64,000 nucleotides of DNA from Rothia nasimurium (lineage in GTDB: Bacteria; Actinomycetota; Actinomycetes; Actinomycetales; Micrococcaceae), in the NCBI RefSeq assembly GCF_928392795.1, contig NZ_CAKMTJ010000010.1, positions 35,240 through 99,239 on the forward strand. Direction: 5' to 3'. The notes under the pieces are model-generated. The model saw only the letters and a program-made list of their open reading frames with translations. It was not told the origin of the DNA and did not search any database. Positions 7,728 through 15,458 of this stretch are shown here, piece after piece. Each line of letters opens with the position of its first letter. Position 1 is the stretch's first letter. Made by a program: the position numbers and the translations under genes.

Positions 7728-9377
7728 ATGGCTGAGATGACTGACGAGACAAAGACGCCCAAGGAAAAAGTTAAGTTCCGTATCGCCCCGCCGGGCTTCC
7801 GCTGGAGGCCCCTCTTCTTTCTGCCCTTCCCCCTCGATATTCTGACCTCCCTCGCCCTGGTATTCCTGCCGGTTCTGGTAGGCACGATTATTGACCTGCA
7901 CACCTCAGGCGATGAGGCAGGCGCCTGGCGACTGGTCTGGCTCCTGGTGGGCGTGGTGGTCTACCTGTCGGTCGTTGAGTTCGTGGGCTGGGGTATCACC
8001 TTTAGGGTGGTGGCCCGCATCGAGCGGGACTGGCGTCTCTACATTGCCAGCCTGATGTCCCGCAGCCCCAACCGCGATACCGGCGCCCTCATTGCGATTT
8101 TGAACAAGGACGCCCGCTCTATGGCCCAGATGTGGCAGCCCATGATTCTGGCCTTTTCCGCGGTGGGTGTAACCGCCCTGGGCACCTGGCAGCTGTGGCG
8201 CATTAGCCCGGCGATTGCTGTGGTGAGTTTGGGTGGCTTGATCCTAACCATGCTGACCCTCACCTGGATTTCCAAGCTACTTGAGAAGCACGCGGACGTC
8301 TTCCGCGACAAGGTGGGTGTGTCTACCTCCCGCGCCTCTGACGTAGCTTCCTCGATTCGCACCATTCTAGGGCTGGGTGCCCAGCGCCGCATGATGGACC
8401 GCTACGGGGCAACAGCCCAGGACGTCTACACCTCCCAGATCCGCCTAGAAAGCGTGCAGACCTGGTCCTATGCGGTGCGCAACCTGCTGGTGGGAACCGT
8501 GACCTGGGTAGTCATTGCGCTCGCCCTGCGCGGGACCGCCCCCGAAGGTACCTGGATTACTGAGGTCCCCGCTGGCCAGCTGGTCACGGTGGTTGGTCTG
8601 ATCAACACCCTGACCGGGCCCATCTGGTCAGTGGAAATGTTGCTCTTCTCCTGGCGTAATGCCCGCGTTGCCCTCAAACGCGTAGATAGACTTGCAGCTG
8701 AGGTTGAGGCTAACTCTCAGGTAGAGAGTAAGGACGCTGTTGCCCCGGCGACCAGCGCCGCAGCAGGGCAGGCGCTGGTTGAGATTCCCCGGGCCAGCGC
8801 CCCGGTGCACTACATCAACCCGCGCGAAGCCGGGTTGCCAGCCCAGGACTACGCCGAAGCCCTGACCGAAGCCCTACGCCAAGCTCAACCTGCCCCGGGC
8901 GGGGAGCAGGCGGCGGGCGTCCTCGCCGGGGGTAAGCGCGTGCTTCTTTCGGAACCCAACCCCATGATTTTTGCCGGCTCCCTGGCTGACCACCTGCAGA
9001 TGGGCACCGAGGGGCTGAGCCTGGAGCACATGATTGAGCTGCTGAAGCTCACCGACTCCGAAGAAATCGCCTTCCGACTCGGTGGCCGCGACCCCGAAAA
9101 GTACCTGGCCAGCACCCTGGCCTCAGAAGGCACTAATCTCTCTGGTGGCCAGCGGCAGCGCCTGGCCCTGGCCCGGGCCCTGGCCCAGCCGGCGTCCGTG
9201 CTGGTGCTCACCGAACCGCTGAACTCGGTGGACGAACCCAGCCAGAAGTTCATCTTGAACCAGCTCGAAACCCATACGGGCCAGCCCGGCCCCCTCGAAC
9301 ACATCCGCCAGATTTACCTGGTCTCAACCACCATGGAGGTTGAGCGACGACTGAAAGCAGGTGAGGCCCGTGGCTAA
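7728..9377 (+). CDS. ABC exporter half-transporter A, nucleotide-binding domain without Walker A
   Basis: 549 residues: an N-terminal six-helix exporter domain (about 30-320) and a C-terminal domain that is only partly an ATPase. It keeps a canonical signature LSGGQRQRLALARAL and a Walker B-like strand. However, there is no GxxGxGK(S/T) between the membrane domain and the signature, the Q-loop Gln is missing (SEPNPMIF), the Walker B Asp is replaced (VLVLTEP), and the H-loop His is Thr (LVSTTM). It can therefore give a signature motif to a partner but not bind ATP at its own site. Its stop overlaps the next gene by 8 nt, indicating translational coupling and a heterodimer. Likely a drug or peptide exporter; the substrate is unknown. 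GAAAGAG precedes the ATG. Confidence 0.88.
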   Translation: MAEMTDETKTPKEKVKFRIAPPGFRWRPLFFLPFPLDILTSLALVFLPVLVGTIIDLHTSGDEAGAWRLVWLLVGVVVYLSVVEFVGWGITFRVVARIERDWRLYIASLMSRSPNRDTGALIAILNKDARSMAQMWQPMILAFSAVGVTALGTWQLWRISPAIAVVSLGGLILTMLTLTWISKLLEKHADVFRDKVGVSTSRASDVASSIRTILGLGAQRRMMDRYGATAQDVYTSQIRLESVQTWSYAVRNLLVGTVTWVVIALALRGTAPEGTWITEVPAGQLVTVVGLINTLTGPIWSVEMLLFSWRNARVALKRVDRLAAEVEANSQVESKDAVAPATSAAAGQALVEIPRASAPVHYINPREAGLPAQDYAEALTEALRQAQPAPGGEQAAGVLAGGKRVLLSEPNPMIFAGSLADHLQMGTEGLSLEHMIELLKLTDSEEIAFRLGGRDPEKYLASTLASEGTNLSGGQRQRLALARALAQPASVLVLTEPLNSVDEPSQKFILNQLETHTGQPGPLEHIRQIYLVSTTMEVERRLKAGEARG

Positions 9378-11112
9378 CCTCCTCCCCATAACCGACGGTA
9401 AGACCACCTGGCGGCTGCTGGCTCGGTCTATTCTCAAGACCCCCTGGCAGCTAGCTCTGCTGGTGTTGCTGTTTGTGGCTAGTTCCGTGGCAACCCTGAT
9501 TACCCCCATCATGGTGGGACAGCTCATTGACCGGGCTACGACCGGGCAGCTGACCGGCTACCCCTGGGCAGAGCTGGCGGTTATCGGTTCTGCCGTGGTG
9601 GCCGGGGCCCTGCTGGCCCGTGCCTGGACCTTCCAGGGCCAGAAGATGGGCGTGCGGCTCAACCGCGACCTGGGCATTGATCTGGTTGGGGCCTCCCTGC
9701 AGTTGGACGCCCAAACCGTTGAGGACGCCGGCTCCGGCGATCTGGTAGCCCGCCTGACCGACGACGTCGACAGCGTGCGCCAGGTGCTGGCCACCGGCCT
9801 GCCGGAATTCGCCCATATCAGCATCTACATGCTGATTACCGCGGCTACCATCTTCACCGTCAACCCGGCCATCGGTCTGGTGACCGTGCCCATGTTTATC
9901 GTGATGACCATCGTGCTCTCGATTTTCCTACCCCGGATCGCCAAGCTCACCCGGGAAAAGACCGAGGCAGTCAGCGACCTGACTGTGGTGGCAACCGAAA
10001 ACATTCGCGGTGCTGGGACCGTTGAAGAGCTGGGGATCAGTGAGGCCCGTGCCCGGGTGCAGGATGAGCGCATCTGGAAAACCTTTGAGGTCAGCGATCG
10101 CATGGTTGTGGTGCGCTCCATCTTCTGGGCCGTGGACGCCTTCAACTCCTTCCTACCCCTGGTGCTCTCCATGGTCTGGGGTGCCTACTGCGTGGAACAG
10201 GGCTGGGCGACCTGGGGCGACGTTGCAACCGCCTCTATCATGCTCTTCACCATGCGCGACAACTCGGATATTTTCACCTTCTGGCTCGATCGCCTGCGCG
10301 AAATGACCGTCACCATGGGGCGCGTCTTTGGTGTTATCGACCTGTCGAACCAGCAGCAGGCCCGCCGTGCCGCCGGGCAGGTAGCTGCCCCGGCGCACCT
10401 GCCCGAGCAGGGCGCGTCCGCCCCGGTCATTAGTCTGCAGGGCGTGACCTACGGGTACGACCCGGACGCCCCCGTGATTAAGGGGGTAGACCTGCAGCTG
10501 GCGGCGGGGGAGAGCCTTGCCCTGGTAGGACGCTCCGGCTCGGGTAAGACCACCCTTGCCCGCCTGATTGCCGGGTCGCTCACCGCAGATAGCGGCACCG
10601 TGCAGGTCGGCAGTCAGCTAGTGGGCAACGGTTTGTACCCCACCCAGCCCGATGCCAGCGGACGCCCCGCCCTGCTCATCTGCACCCAGGAGGCCCACGT
10701 CTTTGTCGGCTCCCTGGCCGAGAACATGACCGTGGCAGCCCCCGACGCTAGCACCGAGCAGATGCTCACCGCCTTACGGGCGGTCGGCGCGACCTGGGTC
10801 GATGACCTGCCCGAGGGGCTGGAGAGCCGGGTCGGCGGCGGTAGCACAGAGCTCACCCGCGACCAGATTCAGCAGCTGGGTCTAGCCCGCATTGTGGCTG
10901 CCAACCCCCACGCGGTGATTCTGGATGAATCAACCACCCAGCTGGAACTGGCGGACGCCCGCCAGTCCCTGGCTGCGGTGATGCAGGGCCGAGCCGTCAT
11001 CATCATCTCCCACGACGCCCGCATCGCCTCACTGGCTGACCGGGCCGTGCTCCTGGAAAACGGTGAGCTGGTTGCAGAGGGGGCTCCGGCAGAAATCTTT
11101 GCCCGCGCCTAA
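9370..11112 (+). CDS. ABC exporter half-transporter B, degenerate signature motif
   Basis: About 580 residues: exporter membrane domain followed by a nucleotide-binding domain with intact Walker A (GRSGSGKTT), Q-loop region (CTQEAHVF), Walker B (AVILDESTTQ) and H-loop (IIISHDAR). The expected LSGGQ signature reads LTRDQIQ. It is the mirror image of its partner: this subunit binds ATP and the partner supplies the signature. GTG at 9370 is preferred (GGTGAGG 3 nt upstream, 8-nt overlap with the partner's stop). An in-frame GTG at 9361 is possible. A GC-rich hairpin follows the gene. Confidence 0.88.
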   Translation: MANLLPITDGKTTWRLLARSILKTPWQLALLVLLFVASSVATLITPIMVGQLIDRATTGQLTGYPWAELAVIGSAVVAGALLARAWTFQGQKMGVRLNRDLGIDLVGASLQLDAQTVEDAGSGDLVARLTDDVDSVRQVLATGLPEFAHISIYMLITAATIFTVNPAIGLVTVPMFIVMTIVLSIFLPRIAKLTREKTEAVSDLTVVATENIRGAGTVEELGISEARARVQDERIWKTFEVSDRMVVVRSIFWAVDAFNSFLPLVLSMVWGAYCVEQGWATWGDVATASIMLFTMRDNSDIFTFWLDRLREMTVTMGRVFGVIDLSNQQQARRAAGQVAAPAHLPEQGASAPVISLQGVTYGYDPDAPVIKGVDLQLAAGESLALVGRSGSGKTTLARLIAGSLTADSGTVQVGSQLVGNGLYPTQPDASGRPALLICTQEAHVFVGSLAENMTVAAPDASTEQMLTALRAVGATWVDDLPEGLESRVGGGSTELTRDQIQQLGLARIVAANPHAVILDESTTQLELADARQSLAAVMQGRAVIIISHDARIASLADRAVLLENGELVAEGAPAEIFARA

Positions 11113-11178
11113 GAAACCTCACAGGTCTAAGCCGTCTGGGCCACATTCGCTCTGACTAAGCCGCCGCCCCTCCCGAGA

Positions 11179-11202
11179 CCCCGCCCGAGACCCCGGGCGG
11201 GG
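11179..11202 (+). terminator. GC-rich hairpin after the ABC exporter genes
   Basis: CCCCGCCCG (11179-11187) pairs with CGGGCGGGG (11194-11202). There is no T-run, so it is at best a weak or factor-dependent terminator. It also overlaps the promoter region of the next gene. Confidence 0.4.
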
Positions 11203-11213
11203 CGGAGCGGTGC

Positions 11214-11225
11214 TAATCTAGACTC
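11214..11225 (+). promoter_or_regulatory. -10 box positioned for a leaderless GTG start
   Basis: TAATCT at 11214-11219 ends 6 nt before the GTG at 11226. Transcription would start at or next to the initiation codon. No Shine-Dalgarno is present at a useful distance. Leaderless mRNAs are common in actinobacteria. Confidence 0.45.
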
Positions 11226-11855
11226 GTGAGTTCATCTAAGCCCCTAATTGACCCCGTCCGCCTGCGCCGCGCCGTCCTGCTGGTTGCCGGTCTCAACCTG
11301 GCCTACTTCTTCATCGAGGGAGCTATCGCCCTGGCCATTGGCTCGGTCAGCCTGCTGGCCGACAGCGTAGATTTCTTCGAGGACTTCGCGGTCAATACTC
11401 TCATTGCAATCGCCCTGGGCTGGTCACTGACCTGGCAGGCGAGGGCGGGGAAGGCGTCCGCCCTCATTATCCTGCTCCCGGCCCTGGCCGCTGTCTGGCA
11501 GATCGTGGCTAAATTCCCTGACCCCGGCGCCCCCGATGCGCTCGCTCTCTTCGTTACTGCGGGTGGCGCTGTGGTGGTTAACCTCATCTGTACCCTGATT
11601 CTGGCTCGTTTCCGTGCCGGTGCCGGGTCGCTCACCGCAGCCGCCTTTTTGGCAGCTCGCAACGATGTGCTCATCAACCTCGCTATTATCGTTGTAGCCG
11701 GTCTCACCGCCTGGGTAGGAAGCGGCTGGCCTGATCTGGTACTTGGTGCCCTCATTCTGGTGCTGAACCTGGGGGCTGCTAAGGAAGTATGGGAAACCGC
11801 CCATGAGGAATCGTTGGCCGCCAAGGCCTTAGCTGGCGACCTCGACGACGACTAA
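11226..11855 (+). CDS. CDF-like cation transporter, short form
   Basis: 209 residues with five or six hydrophobic segments. The stretch SVSLLADSVDFFED corresponds to TM2 of cation diffusion facilitators, where a D-x3-D pair would bind metal. In the later helix the usual H-x3-D is read as A-x3-D (AARNDVLIN), so the second half of the site looks altered. The cytoplasmic C-terminal domain of typical CDF exporters is absent; the protein ends in an acidic tail. It may move a metal other than zinc or be a regulatory relative. It starts with GTG and is probably leaderless. Confidence 0.65.
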   Translation: MSSSKPLIDPVRLRRAVLLVAGLNLAYFFIEGAIALAIGSVSLLADSVDFFEDFAVNTLIAIALGWSLTWQARAGKASALIILLPALAAVWQIVAKFPDPGAPDALALFVTAGGAVVVNLICTLILARFRAGAGSLTAAAFLAARNDVLINLAIIVVAGLTAWVGSGWPDLVLGALILVLNLGAAKEVWETAHEESLAAKALAGDLDDD

Positions 11856-11897
11856 GGCCCTGCTCTGAACTCGCGGGGAGCTGTCAGGGCAGGGCCT
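11855..11897. terminator. bidirectional hairpin between convergent genes
   Basis: AGGCCCTGC (11855-11863) pairs perfectly with GCAGGGCCT (11889-11897), overlapping the end of the CDF-like stop codon. It serves the convergent antiporter gene as well. Confidence 0.6.
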
Positions 11898-11904
11898 CTG
11901 GTCT

Positions 11905-13413
11905 TTAGCTAAAAAGCGCCAGTGAACGAATCACGGTCTGGGCCAGGCCATAGACCAAGCCACTTGTGACGAGTAGGGTCAGGGCCCAGGCTGCCAGGGT
12001 ATGCAGCGGGCCACCGGCGTTGACCCTAATTTGTTGGTCGGAGGTACCTAGCTTCCCGTGGCCCGCCAGCTTGGCCATGTCTTTCTCTGAGGCATGGTGC
12101 TTCTCGTTCACCGGCTTGACCAGCAGGTTGGCGATGAACCCGATAGCTAGCACGCCTACCATGATGAAGAGGGAGGGCTGGTAGAGCTCGGCACCCGAGG
12201 CCTCGGGGTTGCCACCGCGTACTGTGTCCTGAACCAGGTTGACGATGAGCGGCCCGGCAATACCCGCAGCTGACCAGGCGGTTAGCAGACGGCCGTGGAT
12301 GGCCCCTACCTGTAGGGTGCCAAACATATCGCGCAGGTAGGCCGGGATGGTGGCAAAGCCACCGCCGTAGAAGGAAATAATGATAAAAGCGGTAGCGATG
12401 AAGAGCACCAGACTGACGTTACCGAAGAGCGCCCAGATGCTGTAGAGGGCCAGCCCCACACCTAGGTACATGACGTAGATGTTCTTGCGGCCGATGATAT
12501 CTGAGGTTGATGACCAGATGAAGCGGCCACCCATGTTGCCCAGGGACAGCAGACCGACGAAGCCGGCTGCCGCCGCAGCGGAGATGGGGAAGTAGGACTG
12601 AATCATGGGGGAGGCTGATTCCAGCAGGCCGATACCGGCGGTGACGTTGGTGAACAGTACCGTCCAGAGCAGCCAGAACTGGGGAGTGCGGATAGCCTGG
12701 GCTGCGGTGACGTTCTTGTTGGTGCGCATGGTATTGGGCTTCTGCTGGGCCGGGTCGAAACCGGCGGGCTTCCAGTCGGGGTGGGGAACCCTGATGACGA
12801 AAGCGCCCAGCAGAATAATAAGAGCGTAGGAGGCAGCAAGAACCAAGAATGAGGGGACGAGCGCTGATGCCTGTTCTGTCTTTTCGGCTGAGCCTGAAAA
12901 GAGTTCCATGAGCTGGGCTGATACGGGAGAAGCGATGAGCGCACCGCCGCCAAAACCCATGATGGCAAGCCCGGTGGCCATGCCCGGGCGGTCAGGGAAC
13001 CACTTCATGAGAGTAGATACCGGGGAAATGTAGCCCAGACCCAGACCAACGCCGCCGAGTGCACCGTAACCCAGGAAAACTAACCACAGCTGGTTGGTGG
13101 TCACACCCAGAGACGCAATGAGAAAGCCTAGAACCCAGCAGGTTCCCGCCGTTAGCATCGACTTGCGAGGGCCAACCCGTTCCACCCAGGTACCGCCGAT
13201 GGCCGCTGAGATGCCCAGCATGGCAATAGCGAGAGAGAAGACCCAGCCCACTGCGGTTTCGGTTGAGCCAAAGTGGGTGACTAGCTGGGTCTTGAAGACT
13301 GACCAGGCGTAGACCTGCCCGATACAGAGATGAATGGCAAGTGCCGCTGGCGCCATGAACCAGCGGTTAAAAGTGACGGGTGCTACGATAGCTGACCTAT
13401 CAAGAACTGACAT
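11905..13413 (-). CDS. OFA-family MFS antiporter (oxalate/formate type)
   Basis: About 502 residues, 12 or more membrane segments. The N-terminal region NRWFMAPAALAIHLCIGQVYAW and the GxGLGxGYISPVSTLMKWFPDRPG loop are typical of the oxalate:formate antiporter family. The C-terminal tail has an additional helix. Substrates are monocarboxylates in known members. The neighbouring divergent gene is formate-THF ligase, which suggests formate traffic. The start at 13413 has AGAGGAAAG 5-6 nt upstream; the frame extends 48 codons further back to 13557 but that stretch is not MFS-like and lacks a ribosome binding site. Confidence 0.85.
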   Translation of the reverse strand: MSVLDRSAIVAPVTFNRWFMAPAALAIHLCIGQVYAWSVFKTQLVTHFGSTETAVGWVFSLAIAMLGISAAIGGTWVERVGPRKSMLTAGTCWVLGFLIASLGVTTNQLWLVFLGYGALGGVGLGLGYISPVSTLMKWFPDRPGMATGLAIMGFGGGALIASPVSAQLMELFSGSAEKTEQASALVPSFLVLAASYALIILLGAFVIRVPHPDWKPAGFDPAQQKPNTMRTNKNVTAAQAIRTPQFWLLWTVLFTNVTAGIGLLESASPMIQSYFPISAAAAAGFVGLLSLGNMGGRFIWSSTSDIIGRKNIYVMYLGVGLALYSIWALFGNVSLVLFIATAFIIISFYGGGFATIPAYLRDMFGTLQVGAIHGRLLTAWSAAGIAGPLIVNLVQDTVRGGNPEASGAELYQPSLFIMVGVLAIGFIANLLVKPVNEKHHASEKDMAKLAGHGKLGTSDQQIRVNAGGPLHTLAAWALTLLVTSGLVYGLAQTVIRSLALFS

Positions 13414-13650
13414 GAAGCTTTCCTCTGAGATGTATGTCTGCTGGCGAAATTCAATGTGTAGTGATGCGCTCAACATTACCTCATGCCGACGGCTGAAGTG
13501 TGCTACCTCTCCTAGGATGGCGGGCCTGGTAGCTCTTCTAAAATTTTGAGTATTCATTGAGATGTATGAGTGTGCTGGCTCTACAAAACATGACTCAGGG
13601 CACTAAACTGGGTGGTGGCAGATAAGCTAGTTAACAAGGAAGTTCACATT

Positions 13651-15360
13651 ATGAGCAAGCCCTTCCCCTCTGATCTTGAAATCGCCCAGGCAGCGACCCT
13701 GCAGCCGATTACCGAGATTGCCGCAGCGTCTGGCATCAATGAAGATCGCCTAGAGCCCTACGGCAAGTACGTTGCCAAAGTGCAGTTGACCGACGACACC
13801 ACCGCAGAAAAGGCCCTGGCCCGTGGCTCCAAGTACATCGTGGTCACCGCCGTTACCCCCACCCCTCTTGGTGAAGGTAAGACCGCAACCTCGGTCTCCC
13901 TGGCCCAGGGTATGGCAGCAACCGGCCGCAAGGCCATGCTGACCCTGCGTCAGCCCTCCATGGGCCCCACCTTCGGCATCAAGGGCGGCGCAGCAGGCGG
14001 CGGCTACTCCCAGATTGTCCCCATGGAAAAGCTTAACCTGCACCTGACCGGCGACTTCCACGCCGTTACCGCAGCCCACAACCTGCTCGCTGCCATGATT
14101 GACAACCACCTGCACCACGGCAACGAGCTGCGCATCGACACCCGGGCCATCACCTGGCGCCGCGTCATCGACATGAACGACCGCGCCCTGCGCAACATCG
14201 TTATCGGTCTGGGCGAGCGCATGGACGGCGTGCCCCGCGAAACCGGCTTCGACATCACTTCAGCCAGCGAAATCATGGTGATTCTCTCGCTTTCCACCAG
14301 CTTCGCTGACCTGCAGGAGCGCCTGGCCAAGATTGTGATTGGCCTAAACGTGGACGGCGACCCCGTCACCGCAGCCGACCTCAAGGCCGACGGTGCTATG
14401 GCCGTCATCCTGGCTGACGCTATCAACCCCAACCTGCTCCAGACCCTCGAGAAGACCCCCGCCCTGATTCACGCAGGTCCCTTCGGTAATATCGCCACTG
14501 GCAACTCCTCGGTCGTCGCTGACTACGTTGGTCTTGAACACGCCGACTATGTGATTACCGAGGCCGGCTTCGGCGCAGACATGGGGGCGGAGCGCTTCTT
14601 CAACGTCAAGTGCCGCGTCTCCGGCCTCAAGCCGGACGCCGCCGTCCTGGTGGTCACCGTCCGCTCCCTCAAGTCCCACTCAGGCCGTTACAAGATTGTG
14701 CCCGGCAAGCCCCTGCCCGAGGGTCTGCTGGCAGAGAACACTGAGGACGTCGAGGCAGGCGCCGCTAACCTGCTCAAGCACATCGAGATTGTGCGCTCCT
14801 TCGGCGTGCAGCCGGTGGTTGCTATCAACGCCTTCCCCACCGATTTCGAGTCAGAACACGAGACGATCCGCCGCATTGCCGAGGAGGCTGGCGCTCGCGT
14901 GGCGATTCACCGAGGCGTTGCCGAGGGCGGTAAGGGCGTGACTGAGCTGGCGGACGCCGTCGCCGCGGCTTGCGATGACGTGAGCGAGCTGACCTACACC
15001 TACGAGGATGAAGACAGCCTGACCACCAAGATTGAGAAGGTCGCCACCAAGGTCTACGGGGCGGACGGCATTGAGGTCGCCCCGGCTGCGGCCAAGCAGC
15101 TGGCCCGCTACGAGGAGCTGGGCTACGGCAAGCTGCCGGTCGTCATTGCCAAGACCCACCTGTCCATCTCGGCTGACGCTTCGCTGAAGGGTGCGCCGAC
15201 CGGTTGGACCCTGCCGGTGCGCGAGGTGCGCCTGGCGGCAGGTGCCGGTTATGTGTACGCCATTTGCGGCACCATGCGTACCATGCCGGGCCTGGCCAAG
15301 TCACCGGCTGCCGAACGTATCGGTTTTGATGAGAACGGCACTATGGTTGGCCTCTTCTAA
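13651..15360 (+). CDS. fhs: formate-tetrahydrofolate ligase
   Basis: 569 residues, the normal size for the family. It catalyses ATP-dependent formylation of tetrahydrofolate to 10-formyl-THF in the cytoplasm. The P-loop-like TPLGEGKTATSVSLAQG, the LRQPSMGPTFGIKGGAAGGG segment and GFGADMGAERF are family hallmarks. AAGGAAG precedes the ATG at 13651; the frame also has an upstream GTG at 13612. It is divergent from an OFA-type carboxylate antiporter, which could supply formate. A 29-bp-arm palindromic terminator follows. Confidence 0.95.
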   Translation: MSKPFPSDLEIAQAATLQPITEIAAASGINEDRLEPYGKYVAKVQLTDDTTAEKALARGSKYIVVTAVTPTPLGEGKTATSVSLAQGMAATGRKAMLTLRQPSMGPTFGIKGGAAGGGYSQIVPMEKLNLHLTGDFHAVTAAHNLLAAMIDNHLHHGNELRIDTRAITWRRVIDMNDRALRNIVIGLGERMDGVPRETGFDITSASEIMVILSLSTSFADLQERLAKIVIGLNVDGDPVTAADLKADGAMAVILADAINPNLLQTLEKTPALIHAGPFGNIATGNSSVVADYVGLEHADYVITEAGFGADMGAERFFNVKCRVSGLKPDAAVLVVTVRSLKSHSGRYKIVPGKPLPEGLLAENTEDVEAGAANLLKHIEIVRSFGVQPVVAINAFPTDFESEHETIRRIAEEAGARVAIHRGVAEGGKGVTELADAVAAACDDVSELTYTYEDEDSLTTKIEKVATKVYGADGIEVAPAAAKQLARYEELGYGKLPVVIAKTHLSISADASLKGAPTGWTLPVREVRLAAGAGYVYAICGTMRTMPGLAKSPAAERIGFDENGTMVGLF

Positions 15361-15377
15361 ACCGCCTTTAAACAGGT

Positions 15378-15440
15378 AGGTACCATTTAAATCAGAAAAA
15401 CCCACCAGTCAGGTGGGTTTTTCTGATTTAGGTGGTACCT
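15378..15440. repeat. palindromic terminator repeat family 1, copy A
   Basis: Arms 15378-15406 and 15412-15440 (29 bp with two G-U pairs) enclose a 5-nt loop, AGTCA. The inner part is a classical bidirectional intrinsic terminator (AAAAACCCACC / GGTGGGTTTTT), and the outer part (GGTACCATTTAAATCAG) is conserved with copies B and C. It lies between the convergent fhs and S33 lipoprotein genes. Confidence 0.9.
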
Positions 15441-15458
15441 AGTCCCTTAAGGGGGAGG

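Noticed and set aside
13414..13557. 48-codon extension of the OFA antiporter
   Set aside because: No ribosome site, no membrane character; AGAGGAAAG supports the start at 13413.
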